NCBI RefSeq assembly: GCF_001022965.1
Contig: NZ_LECZ01000019.1
Location: 1-64,000, forward strand
Length of the DNA: 64,000 bases
Source: Enterobacter genomosp. O
GTDB taxonomy: Bacteria; Pseudomonadota; Gammaproteobacteria; Enterobacterales; Enterobacteriaceae
Direction: 5' to 3'
This document shows, piece after piece, positions 22,029-34,168 of the stretch. The translations under genes and the position numbers were made by a program. Below the pieces are notes generated by a model that saw nothing but the letters and a program-made list of their open reading frames with translations, was not told where the DNA came from and searched no databases. Numbering within the stretch: the stretch's first letter is position 1; every line of letters starts with the position of its first letter.

Positions 22029-24461
22029 TTACAGTAGCTTAGCCAGACGGTTGATGTCGGACTGGATCGCCCCAGCGGTGACGTCGCGCCCCGCGCCAGG
22101 ACCACGGATCACCAGCGGGTTATCGCGGTACCAGCGGCTTTCGATGGCGAAGACGTTATCGCACGGCAGCAGCGCCGCCAGCGGATGTTCAGGACGCACC
22201 GCCTCGACACCGACTCGCGCTTTTCCGTTCGCCTCGAAACGCGCCACGTAGCGCAGTACCAGCCCCATTTCATTCGCCGCTTCCAGACGCTGCACCATCT
22301 GCTCGTTAAGCTCTTCACCATTTTCAAAGAAATGGTCCACAGAGCCCTCTTCACAGCCGGCAGGGACCAGGGATTCGACGCGGACGGCATCCGGTTCGAT
22401 GTCATAACCGGCTTCACGCGCCAGGATCACCAGCTTACGCATGACGTCTTTACCTGAGAGGTCAACGCGCGGATCGGGTTCCGTTAAGCCCTGCTGCCAT
22501 GCCTGATCCACCAGGTCAGTAAACGGTACGGTGCCGTCAAACTGCAGGAACAGCCAGGAGAGCGTGCCGGAGAAAATACCGCTCAGCGCCAGAATGCTGT
22601 CGCCGCTCTCAATGAGGTCGCGCACCGTATGGTTCACCGGCAGGCCCGCGCCAACGGTAGCGTTGTACAGCCAGTGGCGCCCTGTTTTTTCAAACGCGTC
22701 GTGGATCTGACGGTATTTATCGGTGCTGCTGGCGCCCGCCAGCTTATTGGCGCTGATGACGTGGAAACCGTGGCTCGCGAAATCCAGATACTGATCCGCA
22801 AGCTGTTCGCTGGCGGTGACGTCCAGCACCACCAGATCGTCATACGGGTGCGCGCGCATCCACAGGAACAGCGACTCTTCATCCTGCTCAACGGCTTCAT
22901 CATTGAAGAAGGCAAGCGCGCGGCTGGCGTCCAGCCCTTCGTAGTTCAACAGGCTGCGGCGGCTGTCCACGACGCCCGCGAGAATGAATTCAAATCCGGT
23001 ACGCGCCGAGAGCGTGACCTGTTCGCGGGCAAACAGCTCCAGCCAGCGGGAACCGATATTGCCTTTACCAAACAGCACCAGTCCGATGCGTTTTTCCGCG
23101 CGGAACAGAGAGGTATGCAGACCCTGAATCAGGCTCTCGGTTGGCCCTTTGCGCAGGACGGCGACCAGGCTGATGCCCTCTTCCGACTGCCAGGTAAACT
23201 CCACCGGCTGGCCCTTCAGCTGCTGCCAGAAGCGGTGGCAGTGCAGCGGGTTACGGGTGACGCCCGCGCCCACCATCGCCACCAGCGCCAGCCCCTGACG
23301 CAGGCGAAGCTCGCCCGGCAGGCCCGCTTCATCCAGGATTTTCAGCGCGCTGTCCGCCACTTCAGCGGTATAGCAGAACTGCAGCAGCTGGCGATCGTTA
23401 TGCACGCCAACGGCCAGCGGACGCACCTGGGCACGCTTTAATACCAGGTCGATGTCTTTATGCGCCAGTTTGAAGTCCTGACCCGCAGGGACCTGGAACT
23501 CAATCAGGCAGATGTCGTCGTGGCTGGTGACAATACGCGCCCCGGTACCGGACGCCAGCACGCGCTCAATGCGCGTGGAGCCTTGATCCGGGGTATAGCT
23601 ACAGCGCAGCTGCAGGTCGATATCGCTACCGGAAACCGGCTGCAGCGTGCGCGCGTGCAGCACCGGTGCGGCCAGACGCGCCAGCTCGCTGGCTTCATCC
23701 AGGCGCAGCAGCGGCAGCAGGCAGGCATCCTTCACTTTACGCGGGTCCGCGCTGTAAACACCGGCCACGTCGCTCCAGATGGTGACGCGGGACACGCCCG
23801 CCAGGGCACCAATTTGCGTTGCCGAGTAGTCGGAGCCGTTACGACCCAGCAGCACGGTTTCACCCGCGTTGCTGCGGCTGATAAAGCCGGTCACCACAAT
23901 GCGTTTGCCCGGGTGCTGCACCAGCAGCTGTTGCAGCAGTGGGTAGGACAAGCCTTCATCCACCTGCGGCTGCGCGGCGCGTTCAGCGCGCAGGAAATCG
24001 CGCGCGTCGAGCCAGGCTGCGTCGACACCCAGGTGTTGCAGAACAGCGGCCATCAGGCGCGCGGACCACACTTCACCGTGGCCCACCACTTCGGCATACA
24101 CCGCATCGGTAATTCCGCTGTCCAGCAGAGCCGCCAGACGCTCAAGGTCATGGGTAAAGGCGCTGATCAGCCCGTCCGCCACGTCCGCAGGCAGCAGGCC
24201 GGCAATCAGCTCGCTCTGATAACGACGTAAGGACTGTTGCACCTGATGCGCAGAAAGGCGATCGGTCTGGCTCAGTTTCAGCCAGCTAATCAACTGGTTG
24301 GTGGTGCTGCCTGCCGCAGAGACAACCATCATGTCCCCCGGCTGCGAATACTCGGTCATGATCCCTGCGACGCGCAGGTAACATTTCACATCGGCAAGAC
24401 TACTACCACCAAACTTGTGCAGCTGACGACCCTTCGCCCCTGCCTGCGCTATCACACTCAT
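22029..24461 (-). CDS. metL: Bifunctional aspartokinase II / homoserine dehydrogenase II MetL
   Basis: Catalyses the first and third steps from aspartate to homoserine for methionine. The 810 residues equal E. coli MetL. The kinase domain (about 1-460) opens with HKFGGSSLADVKCYLRV and contains LGRNGSDYSATQIGA. The dehydrogenase domain (about 465-810) begins with LVLFGKGNIGSRWLELF and contains SANKLAGASSTDKY and TLSWLFLQFDG. The gene starts 2 nt after the metB stop, so metBL is an operon under the MET boxes upstream of metB. Confidence 0.97.
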   Translation of the reverse strand: MSVIAQAGAKGRQLHKFGGSSLADVKCYLRVAGIMTEYSQPGDMMVVSAAGSTTNQLISWLKLSQTDRLSAHQVQQSLRRYQSELIAGLLPADVADGLISAFTHDLERLAALLDSGITDAVYAEVVGHGEVWSARLMAAVLQHLGVDAAWLDARDFLRAERAAQPQVDEGLSYPLLQQLLVQHPGKRIVVTGFISRSNAGETVLLGRNGSDYSATQIGALAGVSRVTIWSDVAGVYSADPRKVKDACLLPLLRLDEASELARLAAPVLHARTLQPVSGSDIDLQLRCSYTPDQGSTRIERVLASGTGARIVTSHDDICLIEFQVPAGQDFKLAHKDIDLVLKRAQVRPLAVGVHNDRQLLQFCYTAEVADSALKILDEAGLPGELRLRQGLALVAMVGAGVTRNPLHCHRFWQQLKGQPVEFTWQSEEGISLVAVLRKGPTESLIQGLHTSLFRAEKRIGLVLFGKGNIGSRWLELFAREQVTLSARTGFEFILAGVVDSRRSLLNYEGLDASRALAFFNDEAVEQDEESLFLWMRAHPYDDLVVLDVTASEQLADQYLDFASHGFHVISANKLAGASSTDKYRQIHDAFEKTGRHWLYNATVGAGLPVNHTVRDLIESGDSILALSGIFSGTLSWLFLQFDGTVPFTDLVDQAWQQGLTEPDPRVDLSGKDVMRKLVILAREAGYDIEPDAVRVESLVPAGCEEGSVDHFFENGEELNEQMVQRLEAANEMGLVLRYVARFEANGKARVGVEAVRPEHPLAALLPCDNVFAIESRWYRDNPLVIRGPGAGRDVTAGAIQSDINRLAKLL

Positions 24462-24463
24462 GA

Positions 24464-25624
24464 TTACCCCTTGGCTGCGACCCGGAAGCCATTTTCCAGA
24501 TCGGCAATTAAATCTTCAGAATCTTCAATACCGGTTGAGATTCGCAGCAGCGTCTCAGAAATACCGGCGGCGGCACGTGCTTCGGGTGCCATACCTGCGT
24601 GCGTCATGGTCGCGGCGTGGGAGATCAAGCTTTCAACCCCACCTAAGGATTCCGCCAGCGTAAACAATGACAGCCCGCTCAGGAAGCGACGCAGCGTTTG
24701 CTCGTCACCGTCCAGTTCAAAACTTAACATCGCGCCAAATCCCTTCTGCTGGCGCGCGGCAATTTCGTGCCCCTGATTTTCAGGCAGCGACGGGTGATAG
24801 AGCTTCTTCACCAGCGGCTGCTTTTTCAGGAAATCGACAATCGCCTGGGCATTGCGCTGCGCCACGTCCATGCGCGGCGACAGCGTGCGAATGCCTCGTA
24901 ACAGCAGATAGCTGTCGAAGGCCCCGGCGGTGACGCCAATGTTATTCGCCCACCATGCCAGTTCGGTGACAACTTCAGGATCTTTGGCAATCACCACGCC
25001 CGCGACCACGTCAGAATGGCCGTTCAGATATTTTGTGCATGAATGCAATACCAGATCGGCACCCAGTGCGAGTGGGTTCTGAAGGGCCGGACTGAGGAAC
25101 GTATTATCCACTACACTTATCGCTCCCGCATCCCTTGCGAGCTGACAAATTTTCGCAATATCGACAACGCGCAACAATGGATTGCTTGGACTTTCCACCA
25201 GCACCAGCTTCGGCTTCTCTGCCAGCGCCTGTTTCAGCGCCTGTTCGTCGTTTTGATCGACAAACAGCACGCGATAGCAACCGCGTTTCGCCAGGCTGTC
25301 AAACAGACGGTAGCTGCCGCCGTAGCAATCGTGCGGTGCAACCAGCAGGTCACCCGGCTTCAGGAACACCGTAGTCACCAGGTGAATGGCGGACATTCCC
25401 GTATTGGTTAATACTGCACCTGCGCCACCTTCCAGCTCCGCCAGCGCGCGCTGGGTCACGTCACGCGTAGGGTTGCCACGACGCGAGTAATCATGCGCGC
25501 GGGGTTCATTAAATCCGGTGAAATTATAGGTACTGGAAAGATGAATCGGCGGGACAACGCAGCCGTACTGCTCGTCATCATTTAATCCGCTACGCACTGC
25601 AATAGTGGCCTGTTTACGCGTCAT
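24464..25624 (-). CDS. metB: Cystathionine gamma-synthase MetB
   Basis: PLP enzyme joining O-succinylhomoserine and cysteine to cystathionine. It has 386 aa like the E. coli enzyme. The PLP lysine is Lys198 in LHSCTKYLNGHSD; the phosphate- and ring-binding segments YSRRGNPTRD and TNTGMSAIHL are intact. It is the first gene of metBL and lies divergent from metJ, sharing tandem MET boxes. Confidence 0.97.
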   Translation of the reverse strand: MTRKQATIAVRSGLNDDEQYGCVVPPIHLSSTYNFTGFNEPRAHDYSRRGNPTRDVTQRALAELEGGAGAVLTNTGMSAIHLVTTVFLKPGDLLVAPHDCYGGSYRLFDSLAKRGCYRVLFVDQNDEQALKQALAEKPKLVLVESPSNPLLRVVDIAKICQLARDAGAISVVDNTFLSPALQNPLALGADLVLHSCTKYLNGHSDVVAGVVIAKDPEVVTELAWWANNIGVTAGAFDSYLLLRGIRTLSPRMDVAQRNAQAIVDFLKKQPLVKKLYHPSLPENQGHEIAARQQKGFGAMLSFELDGDEQTLRRFLSGLSLFTLAESLGGVESLISHAATMTHAGMAPEARAAAGISETLLRISTGIEDSEDLIADLENGFRVAAKG

Positions 25625-25685
25625 GGTGAGGGCTTCCTGGCGAATGAGGTGAAAAGTCAGGCACCAGAGTAAACATTGAAAGTAT

Positions 25686-25725
25686 GGACGTCAATACATC
25701 TGGACATCTAAACTTCTTTGCGTAT
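25686..25725. promoter_or_regulatory. Five tandem MET boxes between metB and metJ
   Basis: 8-mers GGACGTCA, ATACATCT, GGACATCT and AAACTTCT each match AGACGTCT in 6 of 8 positions; TTGCGTAT matches in 4. They are in strict 8-bp register in the divergent metB/metJ gap, matching the operator known from E. coli that lets MetJ control metBL and itself. Confidence 0.92.
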
Positions 25726-25900
25726 AGATTGAGCAATGCGCAAATAGCCGTTAAAATTATATGCTTTAGTGCACGCTGCAGCGGCAATATCCGTGCCACG
25801 GTATCGTCTCTACGGTAAACTAGGCAAGATTGCGGTTCAAAACGGGTGGTTACAGGTTTTGCACCTTTAGATAAATGACTGAGAGGATTAAAGGTATCTC

Positions 25901-26218
25901 ATGGCTGAATGGAGCGGCGAATATATCAGCCCATACGCTGAGCACGGTAAGAAGAGTGAGCAAGTAAAGAAAATTACGGTTTCCATTCCTCTGAAGGTGT
26001 TGAAGATCCTCACCGATGAACGTACGCGTCGTCAGGTGAACAACCTGCGCCACGCAACCAACAGCGAACTGCTGTGCGAAGCGTTTCTGCATGCGTTTAC
26101 CGGTCAACCGTTGCCAAACGATGACGATCTGCGCAAAGAGCGTAGTGACGAAATCCCGGAAGAGGCGAAGGTGATCATGCGTGAACTGGGTATTGACCCG
26201 GATACGTGGGAATACTGA
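25901..26218 (+). CDS. metJ: Methionine repressor MetJ
   Basis: Ribbon-helix-helix repressor that uses S-adenosylmethionine as corepressor. The 105-aa product has the E. coli length. The DNA-contacting beta-ribbon is [13 protein letters not shown] at 23-35, and [26 protein letters not shown] forms the helices, quoted here only for its position at about 40-65. It is divergent from metB, and its targets are present at metB, metF and possibly btuB. Confidence 0.97.
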   Translation: MAEWSGEYISPYAEHGKKSEQVKKITVSIPLKVLKILTDERTRRQVNNLRHATNSELLCEAFLHAFTGQPLPNDDDLRKERSDEIPEEAKVIMRELGIDPDTWEY

Positions 26219-26228
26219 TAAGCGGATA

Positions 26229-26258
26229 CAAAAAAGGCACCTTGCGGTGCCTTTTTTT
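26229..26258. terminator. Bidirectional terminator between metJ and rpmE
   Basis: AAAAAGGCACC-TTGC-GGTGCCTTTTTTT; A and T runs on both sides allow it to serve metJ and the convergent rpmE. Confidence 0.9.
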
Positions 26259-26266
26259 CGGGAAAC

Positions 26267-26479
26267 TTATTTAGCGCCCGGGATGCTGAAACGCTTGTTG
26301 AAGCGGTCAACACGGCCACCGGTTGCAACATCACGCTGCTTACCAGTGTAGAACGGGTGGCATTTGCCGCACACGTCCAGGTTCAGATCGTGACCCACGG
26401 TAGAGCGGATCTGGATAGAGTTACCGCAAGAACAGTTTGCAGTAATCATTTCGTATTTCGGGTGAATATCTTTTTTCAT
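26267..26479 (-). CDS. rpmE: Ribosomal protein bL31 (zinc form)
   Basis: Large-subunit protein bridging to the small subunit. It has 70 residues. This is the zinc-binding C+ paralog: Cys16 and Cys18 in NCSCGN and Cys37 and Cys40 in VCGKCHPF. The end [12 protein letters not shown] is typical. Monocistronic, facing metJ and divergent from priA. Confidence 0.97.
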   Translation of the reverse strand: MKKDIHPKYEMITANCSCGNSIQIRSTVGHDLNLDVCGKCHPFYTGKQRDVATGGRVDRFNKRFSIPGAK

Positions 26480-26550
26480 GGGAGAACCTCAGTTAAGGCC
26501 GCGTCGCTCTTCCAGCCCTAACGCCAGACACCACGCGATGTTGATTGTAA

Positions 26551-28875
<2,325 letters not shown>

Positions 28876-28994
28876 AGACGGATCGAAAAATTTAACGCTC
28901 CTCACACTTTTTATGAAAATTCTGTAACCGATTCCATTAACTATCTGTAAAAATGGTGATGGCAGAAGTTCGGTGTTCAGGCGAGGAGAAGACG

Positions 28995-30020
28995 TTGAAG
29001 TCCAGGAAAGAGGTTGCCACAGCGACCATGAAAGACGTTGCCGAGAAAGCACAAGTCTCAACGGCAACCGTGTCCCGCGCATTAATGAACCCGGACAAAG
29101 TCTCCCAGGCGACCCGTAACAAGGTTGAGCAGGCAGCGCTGGAAGTGGGTTACTTCCCGCAGGCGATGGGGCGTAACGTGAAGCGCAATGAATCGCGCAC
29201 TATCCTGGTGATTGTGCCGGACATCTGCGATCCCTTCTTCAGCGAGATTATCCGCGGTATTGAAGTGACGGCCGCAGAGCAAGGCTATCTGGTGCTGATT
29301 GGCGATTGTGCCCATCAGAACCAGCAGGAAAAAACCTTTATCGACCTCATTATCACCAAGCAGATTGACGGCATGCTGCTGCTTGGCTCGCGCCTGCCGT
29401 TTGATGCCAGCATTGAAGAGCAGCGCAATCTACCGCCTATGGTAATGGCCAACGAGTTCGCGCCAGAGCTGGAACTGCCGACCGTCCATATTGATAACCT
29501 CACCGCCGCGTTCAACGCTGTAAACTATCTCCAGGAGCTGGGGCACAAGCGTATAGGCTGCATTGCCGGGCCGGAAGAGATGCCGCTGTGTCACTACCGC
29601 CTGCAGGGATACGTTCAGGCGCTGCGCCGTACCGGCGCTACCGTCGATCCGCACTACATTGCGCGCGGAGACTTTACTTTCGCAGCCGGTGGACAGGCGC
29701 TGGAAAAGCTTCTGGACCTACCTGAACCGCCAACCGCCGTATTTTGTCACAGCGACGTGATGGCGCTGGGCGCATTATCGTATGCCAAACGCCGCGGCCT
29801 GCGGATCCCGAAAGATTTATCGATCATCGGATTCGATAATATTTCGCTTTCAGAATTTTGCGATCCGCCGCTCTCAACGGTCTCTCAGCCGCGCTATCAA
29901 ATCGGTCGTGAAGCGATGCTGCTTTTGCTGGATCAGCTTCACGGTCAAACAGTTAGCAGCGGTTCGCGGTTGCTGGACTGCGAACTGATTGTCCGCGGCT
30001 CTACCCAGGCATTGACTTAA
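28995..30020 (+). CDS. cytR: Nucleoside-responsive repressor CytR (LacI family)
   Basis: Represses nucleoside uptake and catabolism genes together with CRP; cytidine is the inducer. The helix-turn-helix TMKDVAEKAQVSTATVSRAL starts near residue 11; the periplasmic-binding-type effector domain follows (ILVIVPDICDPFFSEIIRGIE). I place the start at TTG 28995, behind GGAG at 7-nt spacing, because this gives 341 aa, the E. coli length. An in-frame GTG 42 nt upstream would add a non-family N-terminus. Monocistronic, followed by ftsN. Confidence 0.92.
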   Translation: MKSRKEVATATMKDVAEKAQVSTATVSRALMNPDKVSQATRNKVEQAALEVGYFPQAMGRNVKRNESRTILVIVPDICDPFFSEIIRGIEVTAAEQGYLVLIGDCAHQNQQEKTFIDLIITKQIDGMLLLGSRLPFDASIEEQRNLPPMVMANEFAPELELPTVHIDNLTAAFNAVNYLQELGHKRIGCIAGPEEMPLCHYRLQGYVQALRRTGATVDPHYIARGDFTFAAGGQALEKLLDLPEPPTAVFCHSDVMALGALSYAKRRGLRIPKDLSIIGFDNISLSEFCDPPLSTVSQPRYQIGREAMLLLLDQLHGQTVSSGSRLLDCELIVRGSTQALT

Positions 30021-30113
30021 AGTAAACGTCTTTAGGACACCCTTATCTGGTCAAAGCCCCGCCGCTTAAGTAACATGGCGGACTGACGAACGAATAAATA
30101 CAGCGAAACGATA

Positions 30114-31118
30114 GTGGCACAACGAGATTATGTACGTCGCGGCCAGCCGGCACCTTCGCGACGCAAAAAGAGTAGCTCAAGGAAAAAGCAACGTAACCTG
30201 CCTGCTGTCTCGCCAGCAATGGTCGCTATTGCTGCGGCTGTAGTCGTCGCCTTTATTGGTGGCCTGTACTTTATCACGCACCATAAAAAAGAAGAGTCTG
30301 AGGCGCTTCAGGCCAGCAAAGTGGCCGGAAATGGCCTACCTCCGAAGCCTGAAGAGCGCTGGCGCTATATCAAAGAGCTGGAAAGCCGTCAGCCTGGTGT
30401 ACGTGCGCCAACCGAACCTTCTGCGGGTGGTGAAGTGCAGAATGCAAATCAGCTGACGGATGAACAGCGTCAGCTGCTGGCACAAATGCAGGCCGATATG
30501 CGCCAGCAGCCTACGCAGCTGAACGAAGTGCCGTGGAATGAGCAGACGCCTGAACAGCGCCAGCAAACGCTGCAGCGACGTCAGGCGCAACAGCAAATTC
30601 AGCAGCAACAGAAGCAACAGCAACAACAGTGGGCGCAAACCCAGCCGGTGCAGCAGCCAAAAGCACAGCCGCGGGTAACGGAACAGCCATACCAGCAGCA
30701 GACGCGAACGGCGCAGTCCCAGCCTGTTCAGCAGCAGCCAAAAGCGCAGCCGCAAAAACAAGCGGCTCAGCCGTATCAGGATCTGCTGCAGACGCCAGCG
30801 CATACCGCCGCGCAACAGCCGAAAACACAGCAGGCCGCGCCGGTCACTAAAGAGACCGAGGCGCCGAAGCAGACGGCAGAGAAAAAAGACGAACGCCGCT
30901 GGATGGTGCAGTGCGGTTCGTTCAAAGGCGCCGAGCAGGCGGAAACGGTGCGTGCACAGCTGGCCTTTGAAGGGTTTGATTCGCGTATTACCACCAATAA
31001 CGGCTGGAATCGCGTGGTGATTGGTCCTGTCAAAGGCAAAGAAAATGCCGATGGCACCATTTCTCGTTTGAAAATTGCCGGTCACACAAACTGTATTCGA
31101 CTCGCCTCCGGGGGTTGA
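30114..31118 (+). CDS. ftsN: Cell division protein FtsN
   Basis: Late divisome protein that activates septal peptidoglycan synthesis. The GTG start gives MAQRDYVRRGQPAPSRRKK, then one transmembrane helix at about 34-54 (AMVAIAAAVVVAFIGGLYF), a periplasmic region with the essential helices (PEERWRYIKELESRQPG; LTDEQRQLLAQMQADM; VPWNEQTPEQRQQTL), a long Q-rich linker, and a SPOR domain (about 258-334, RRWMVQCGSFKGAEQAETV). At 334 aa it is about 15 residues longer than E. coli FtsN, the difference being in the Gln-rich linker. Confidence 0.96.
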   Translation: MAQRDYVRRGQPAPSRRKKSSSRKKQRNLPAVSPAMVAIAAAVVVAFIGGLYFITHHKKEESEALQASKVAGNGLPPKPEERWRYIKELESRQPGVRAPTEPSAGGEVQNANQLTDEQRQLLAQMQADMRQQPTQLNEVPWNEQTPEQRQQTLQRRQAQQQIQQQQKQQQQQWAQTQPVQQPKAQPRVTEQPYQQQTRTAQSQPVQQQPKAQPQKQAAQPYQDLLQTPAHTAAQQPKTQQAAPVTKETEAPKQTAEKKDERRWMVQCGSFKGAEQAETVRAQLAFEGFDSRITTNNGWNRVVIGPVKGKENADGTISRLKIAGHTNCIRLASGG

Positions 31119-31154
31119 AACCCCCAAATTCCCCCCCATCTATCATTTAATTCA

Positions 31155-31187
31155 GCCCTGAGCACAGGCTCAGGGCTTCTGTTTCCC
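31155..31187 (+). terminator. Probable terminator or attenuating hairpin between ftsN and hslV
   Basis: Stem AGCCCTGAGC-ACAG-GCTCAGGGCT, followed by TCTGTTTCCC, only a weak T tract. It lies 26 bp before the hslV start, so the hslVU promoter would be upstream of or within it. Confidence 0.6.
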
Positions 31188-31212
31188 GATTCTGTAACCA
31201 GGGGGTCTGCTC

Positions 31213-31743
31213 GTGACAACAATAGTAAGTGTACGCCGTAACGGCCATGTGGTAATCGCCGGTGATGGCCAGGCCACGCTGGGTAATACCGTCATGAAAG
31301 GCAACGTGAAGAAAGTGCGTCGTCTCTACAACGACAAAGTGATCGCCGGTTTTGCAGGCGGCACGGCTGATGCCTTCACGCTGTTTGAACTGTTTGAACG
31401 CAAACTGGAAATGCACCAGGGTCATCTGGTGAAAGCCGCCGTTGAGCTGGCAAAAGACTGGCGTACCGACCGCATGCTGCGCAAGCTCGAAGCGCTGCTG
31501 GCGGTAGCCGATGAAACAGCATCGCTGATCATCACCGGCAACGGTGACGTGATTCAGCCGGAAAATGACCTGATTGCCATCGGCTCTGGCGGCCCTTATG
31601 CCCAGGCTGCAGCCCGCGCGCTGTTGGAAAACACCGACATGAACGCGCGTGATATCGCGGTGAAGGCGTTGGATATTGCAGGTGATATCTGCATCTATAC
31701 CAACCACAACCACACCATCGAAGAATTGACCTCCAAAGCGTAA
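31213..31743 (+). CDS. hslV: HslV peptidase subunit (ClpQ)
   Basis: Proteasome-like threonine peptidase that forms a dodecamer and degrades proteins unfolded by HslU. GTG start; after Met removal the catalytic Thr is the first residue ([11 protein letters not shown]). [20 protein letters not shown] and the sodium-site [15 protein letters not shown] are present. It has 176 aa as in E. coli. hslU follows 9 bp downstream in one operon, usually heat-inducible. Confidence 0.97.
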   Translation: MTTIVSVRRNGHVVIAGDGQATLGNTVMKGNVKKVRRLYNDKVIAGFAGGTADAFTLFELFERKLEMHQGHLVKAAVELAKDWRTDRMLRKLEALLAVADETASLIITGNGDVIQPENDLIAIGSGGPYAQAAARALLENTDMNARDIAVKALDIAGDICIYTNHNHTIEELTSKA

Positions 31744-31752
31744 GGATCTCCC

Positions 31753-33087
31753 ATGTCTGAAATGACCCCACGCGAAATTGTCAGCGAACTGAACAAACAC
31801 ATTATCGGCCAGGATAACGCGAAGCGTTCCGTGGCTATCGCTCTGCGTAACCGCTGGCGCCGTATGCAGCTTGACGAAGAGCTGCGCCACGAAGTCACGC
31901 CGAAAAACATTCTGATGATCGGCCCGACCGGCGTCGGTAAAACCGAAATTGCCCGTCGTCTGGCCAAGCTGGCTAACGCACCGTTCATCAAAGTTGAAGC
32001 CACCAAGTTCACCGAAGTGGGCTATGTGGGTAAAGAAGTGGACTCCATCATCCGCGATCTGACCGACTCGGCGATCAAAATGGTGCGCGTCCAGGCGATT
32101 GAGAAAAACCGCTATCGCGCGGAAGAGATGGCCGAAGAGCGCATTCTCGACGTGCTGATCCCACCGGCAAAAAACAACTGGGGCCAGGCTGAGCAGCAGG
32201 CGGAACCGTCTGCTGCACGTCAGGCGTTCCGCAAAAAGCTGCGTGAAGGCCAGCTGGATGATAAAGAGATTGAGATCGATCTCGCTGCCGCGCCAATGGG
32301 TGTGGAAATCATGGCGCCTCCGGGAATGGAAGAGATGACCAGCCAGCTGCAGTCCATGTTCCAGAACCTGGGCGGCCAGAAGCAGAAAGCGCGTAAGCTG
32401 AAAATCAAAGACGCGATGAAGCTGCTGATTGAAGAAGAAGCGGCGAAGCTGGTGAACCCGGAAGAGCTGAAGCAGGACGCTATCGACGCGGTTGAGCAGC
32501 ACGGTATCGTGTTTATCGACGAAATCGACAAAATTTGTAAGCGCGGCGGCAACAGCTCCGGCCCGGATGTTTCCCGTGAAGGCGTTCAGCGCGACCTGCT
32601 GCCGCTGGTCGAAGGCTGCACCGTCTCCACCAAGCACGGCATGGTGAAAACGGACCACATCCTGTTTATTGCTTCAGGCGCGTTCCAGGTTGCCAGCCCG
32701 TCGGATCTGATCCCTGAGCTGCAGGGGCGTCTGCCAATCCGCGTGGAGCTGCAGGCGCTGACCACCGAAGATTTCGAACGTATCCTGACCGAGCCTAACG
32801 CCTCTGCTACCGTTCAGTACAAAGCGCTGATGGCGACCGAAGGCGTGAACCTTGAGTTCACCGAAGACGGCATCAAGCGTATCGCCCAGGCCGCATGGCA
32901 GGTGAACGAAACCACCGAGAACATCGGTGCGCGTCGTCTGCACACCGTGCTGGAACGCCTGGTGGAAGATATCTCTTATGATGCGAGCGACCTGAACGGT
33001 CAAACCGTTACCATTGACGCAGAATATGTGAGTAAACATCTGGATGCGTTAGTGGCAGATGAAGATCTGAGCCGTTTTATCCTATAA
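31753..33087 (+). CDS. hslU: HslU ATPase/unfoldase subunit (ClpY)
   Basis: AAA+ unfoldase that feeds substrates to HslV. It has 444 residues (E. coli 443). Walker A is [15 protein letters not shown] near 57-71; the pore motif GYVG follows at about 90; Walker B is [10 protein letters not shown] near 250; sensor 2 lies in [14 protein letters not shown]. The inserted I-domain spans about 110-240. The C-terminus SRFIL is the tail that docks into HslV. Confidence 0.97.
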   Translation: MSEMTPREIVSELNKHIIGQDNAKRSVAIALRNRWRRMQLDEELRHEVTPKNILMIGPTGVGKTEIARRLAKLANAPFIKVEATKFTEVGYVGKEVDSIIRDLTDSAIKMVRVQAIEKNRYRAEEMAEERILDVLIPPAKNNWGQAEQQAEPSAARQAFRKKLREGQLDDKEIEIDLAAAPMGVEIMAPPGMEEMTSQLQSMFQNLGGQKQKARKLKIKDAMKLLIEEEAAKLVNPEELKQDAIDAVEQHGIVFIDEIDKICKRGGNSSGPDVSREGVQRDLLPLVEGCTVSTKHGMVKTDHILFIASGAFQVASPSDLIPELQGRLPIRVELQALTTEDFERILTEPNASATVQYKALMATEGVNLEFTEDGIKRIAQAAWQVNETTENIGARRLHTVLERLVEDISYDASDLNGQTVTIDAEYVSKHLDALVADEDLSRFIL

Positions 33088-33115
33088 TCGCGGTTACTGG
33101 ATTCTCATCACGTTT

Positions 33116-33141
33116 AATGGGGGCTAATGCCCCCATTTTTA
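33116..33141 (+). terminator. Rho-independent terminator of hslVU
   Basis: AATGGGGGC-TAAT-GCCCCCATT followed by TTT, 28 bp after hslU and just before menA. Confidence 0.9.
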
Positions 33142-33155
33142 TTGGCTAAATACTT

Positions 33156-34076
33156 ATGACTGACATCAGCCGTACTCAGGCGTGGCTCGAAAGTCTGCGC
33201 CCTAAAACCCTTCCTCTGGCCTTTGCCGCGATTATCGTCGGTACGGCGCTTGCCTGGTGGCAGGGTTATTTCGATCCGCTGGTTGCCGCGCTGGCATTAA
33301 TTACCGCAGGTCTGCTGCAAATCCTCTCCAATCTCGCCAACGACTACGGCGACGCGGTGAAAGGCAGCGACAAGCCCGATCGCATAGGGCCTCTGCGCGG
33401 GATGCAGAAAGGCGTAATTACCCAGGCGCAGATGAAACGCGCGCTGATTATCACCGTGGTGCTGATCTGCGTGTCCGGCCTGGCGCTGGTGACGGTTGCG
33501 TCTAAGACCACCAGCGATTTTATTGGCTTCCTGGTGTTGGGTTTATTGGCCATTATCGCGGCCATCACTTACACCGTCGGTACGCGCCCCTACGGTTATA
33601 TTGGACTCGGGGATATTTCCGTACTGGTGTTCTTCGGCTGGCTGAGCGTGATGGGCAGCTGGTACTTACAGGCGCATACAGTGATCCCTGCCCTGTTCCT
33701 GCCCGCAACCGCCTGCGGTCTGCTGGCGACAGCGGTGCTCAACATCAACAACCTGCGCGACATAGACAGCGATCGTGAGAACGGCAAAAACACCCTGGCG
33801 GTTCGTCTGGGTCCGGTGAATGCGCGTCGCTACCATGCCTGCCTGCTCATTGGCGCGCTGGTTTGCCTGGCGCTGTTTAACCTGATTTCCCTGCAGAGTT
33901 TGTGGGGGTGGCTGTTTGTGCTTGCCGCACCGCTGCTGGTGAAACAGGCCCGCTTTGTGATGCGTGAACTCAGCCCGACAGCCATGCCGCCGATGCTGGA
34001 GCGAACGGTAAAAGGCGCCCTGCTGACTAACCTATTGTTCGTCATCGGGATTGTTTTAAGCCAGACGCTCAGTTAG
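33156..34076 (+). CDS. menA: 1,4-dihydroxy-2-naphthoate octaprenyltransferase MenA
   Basis: Attaches the prenyl tail to DHNA in menaquinone synthesis. It has 306 residues (E. coli 308) with eight to nine hydrophobic segments. The prenyl-diphosphate site of the UbiA superfamily is NLANDYGDAVKGSDKPD near 65-81, and the second acidic motif is NNLRDIDSDRENGKNT. Inner membrane. The start at 33156 lies 15 bp after the hslU terminator. Confidence 0.96.
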   Translation: MTDISRTQAWLESLRPKTLPLAFAAIIVGTALAWWQGYFDPLVAALALITAGLLQILSNLANDYGDAVKGSDKPDRIGPLRGMQKGVITQAQMKRALIITVVLICVSGLALVTVASKTTSDFIGFLVLGLLAIIAAITYTVGTRPYGYIGLGDISVLVFFGWLSVMGSWYLQAHTVIPALFLPATACGLLATAVLNINNLRDIDSDRENGKNTLAVRLGPVNARRYHACLLIGALVCLALFNLISLQSLWGWLFVLAAPLLVKQARFVMRELSPTAMPPMLERTVKGALLTNLLFVIGIVLSQTLS

Positions 34077-34168
34077 CTGACAAATATCAATTAACAATTG
34101 ATGATTTTGCCAACAACGCATTTCGCACGATATACTGAACACATTCGCAGCAACCGAGCGTTAAACCT

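Noticed and set aside
31147..32658. 503-codon open frame antisense to ftsN end, hslV and hslU
   Set aside because: It is the mirror of two fully conserved genes, has a composition (many His, Phe, Arg) typical of antisense shadows in this codon usage, and has no ribosome site or recognisable domain.
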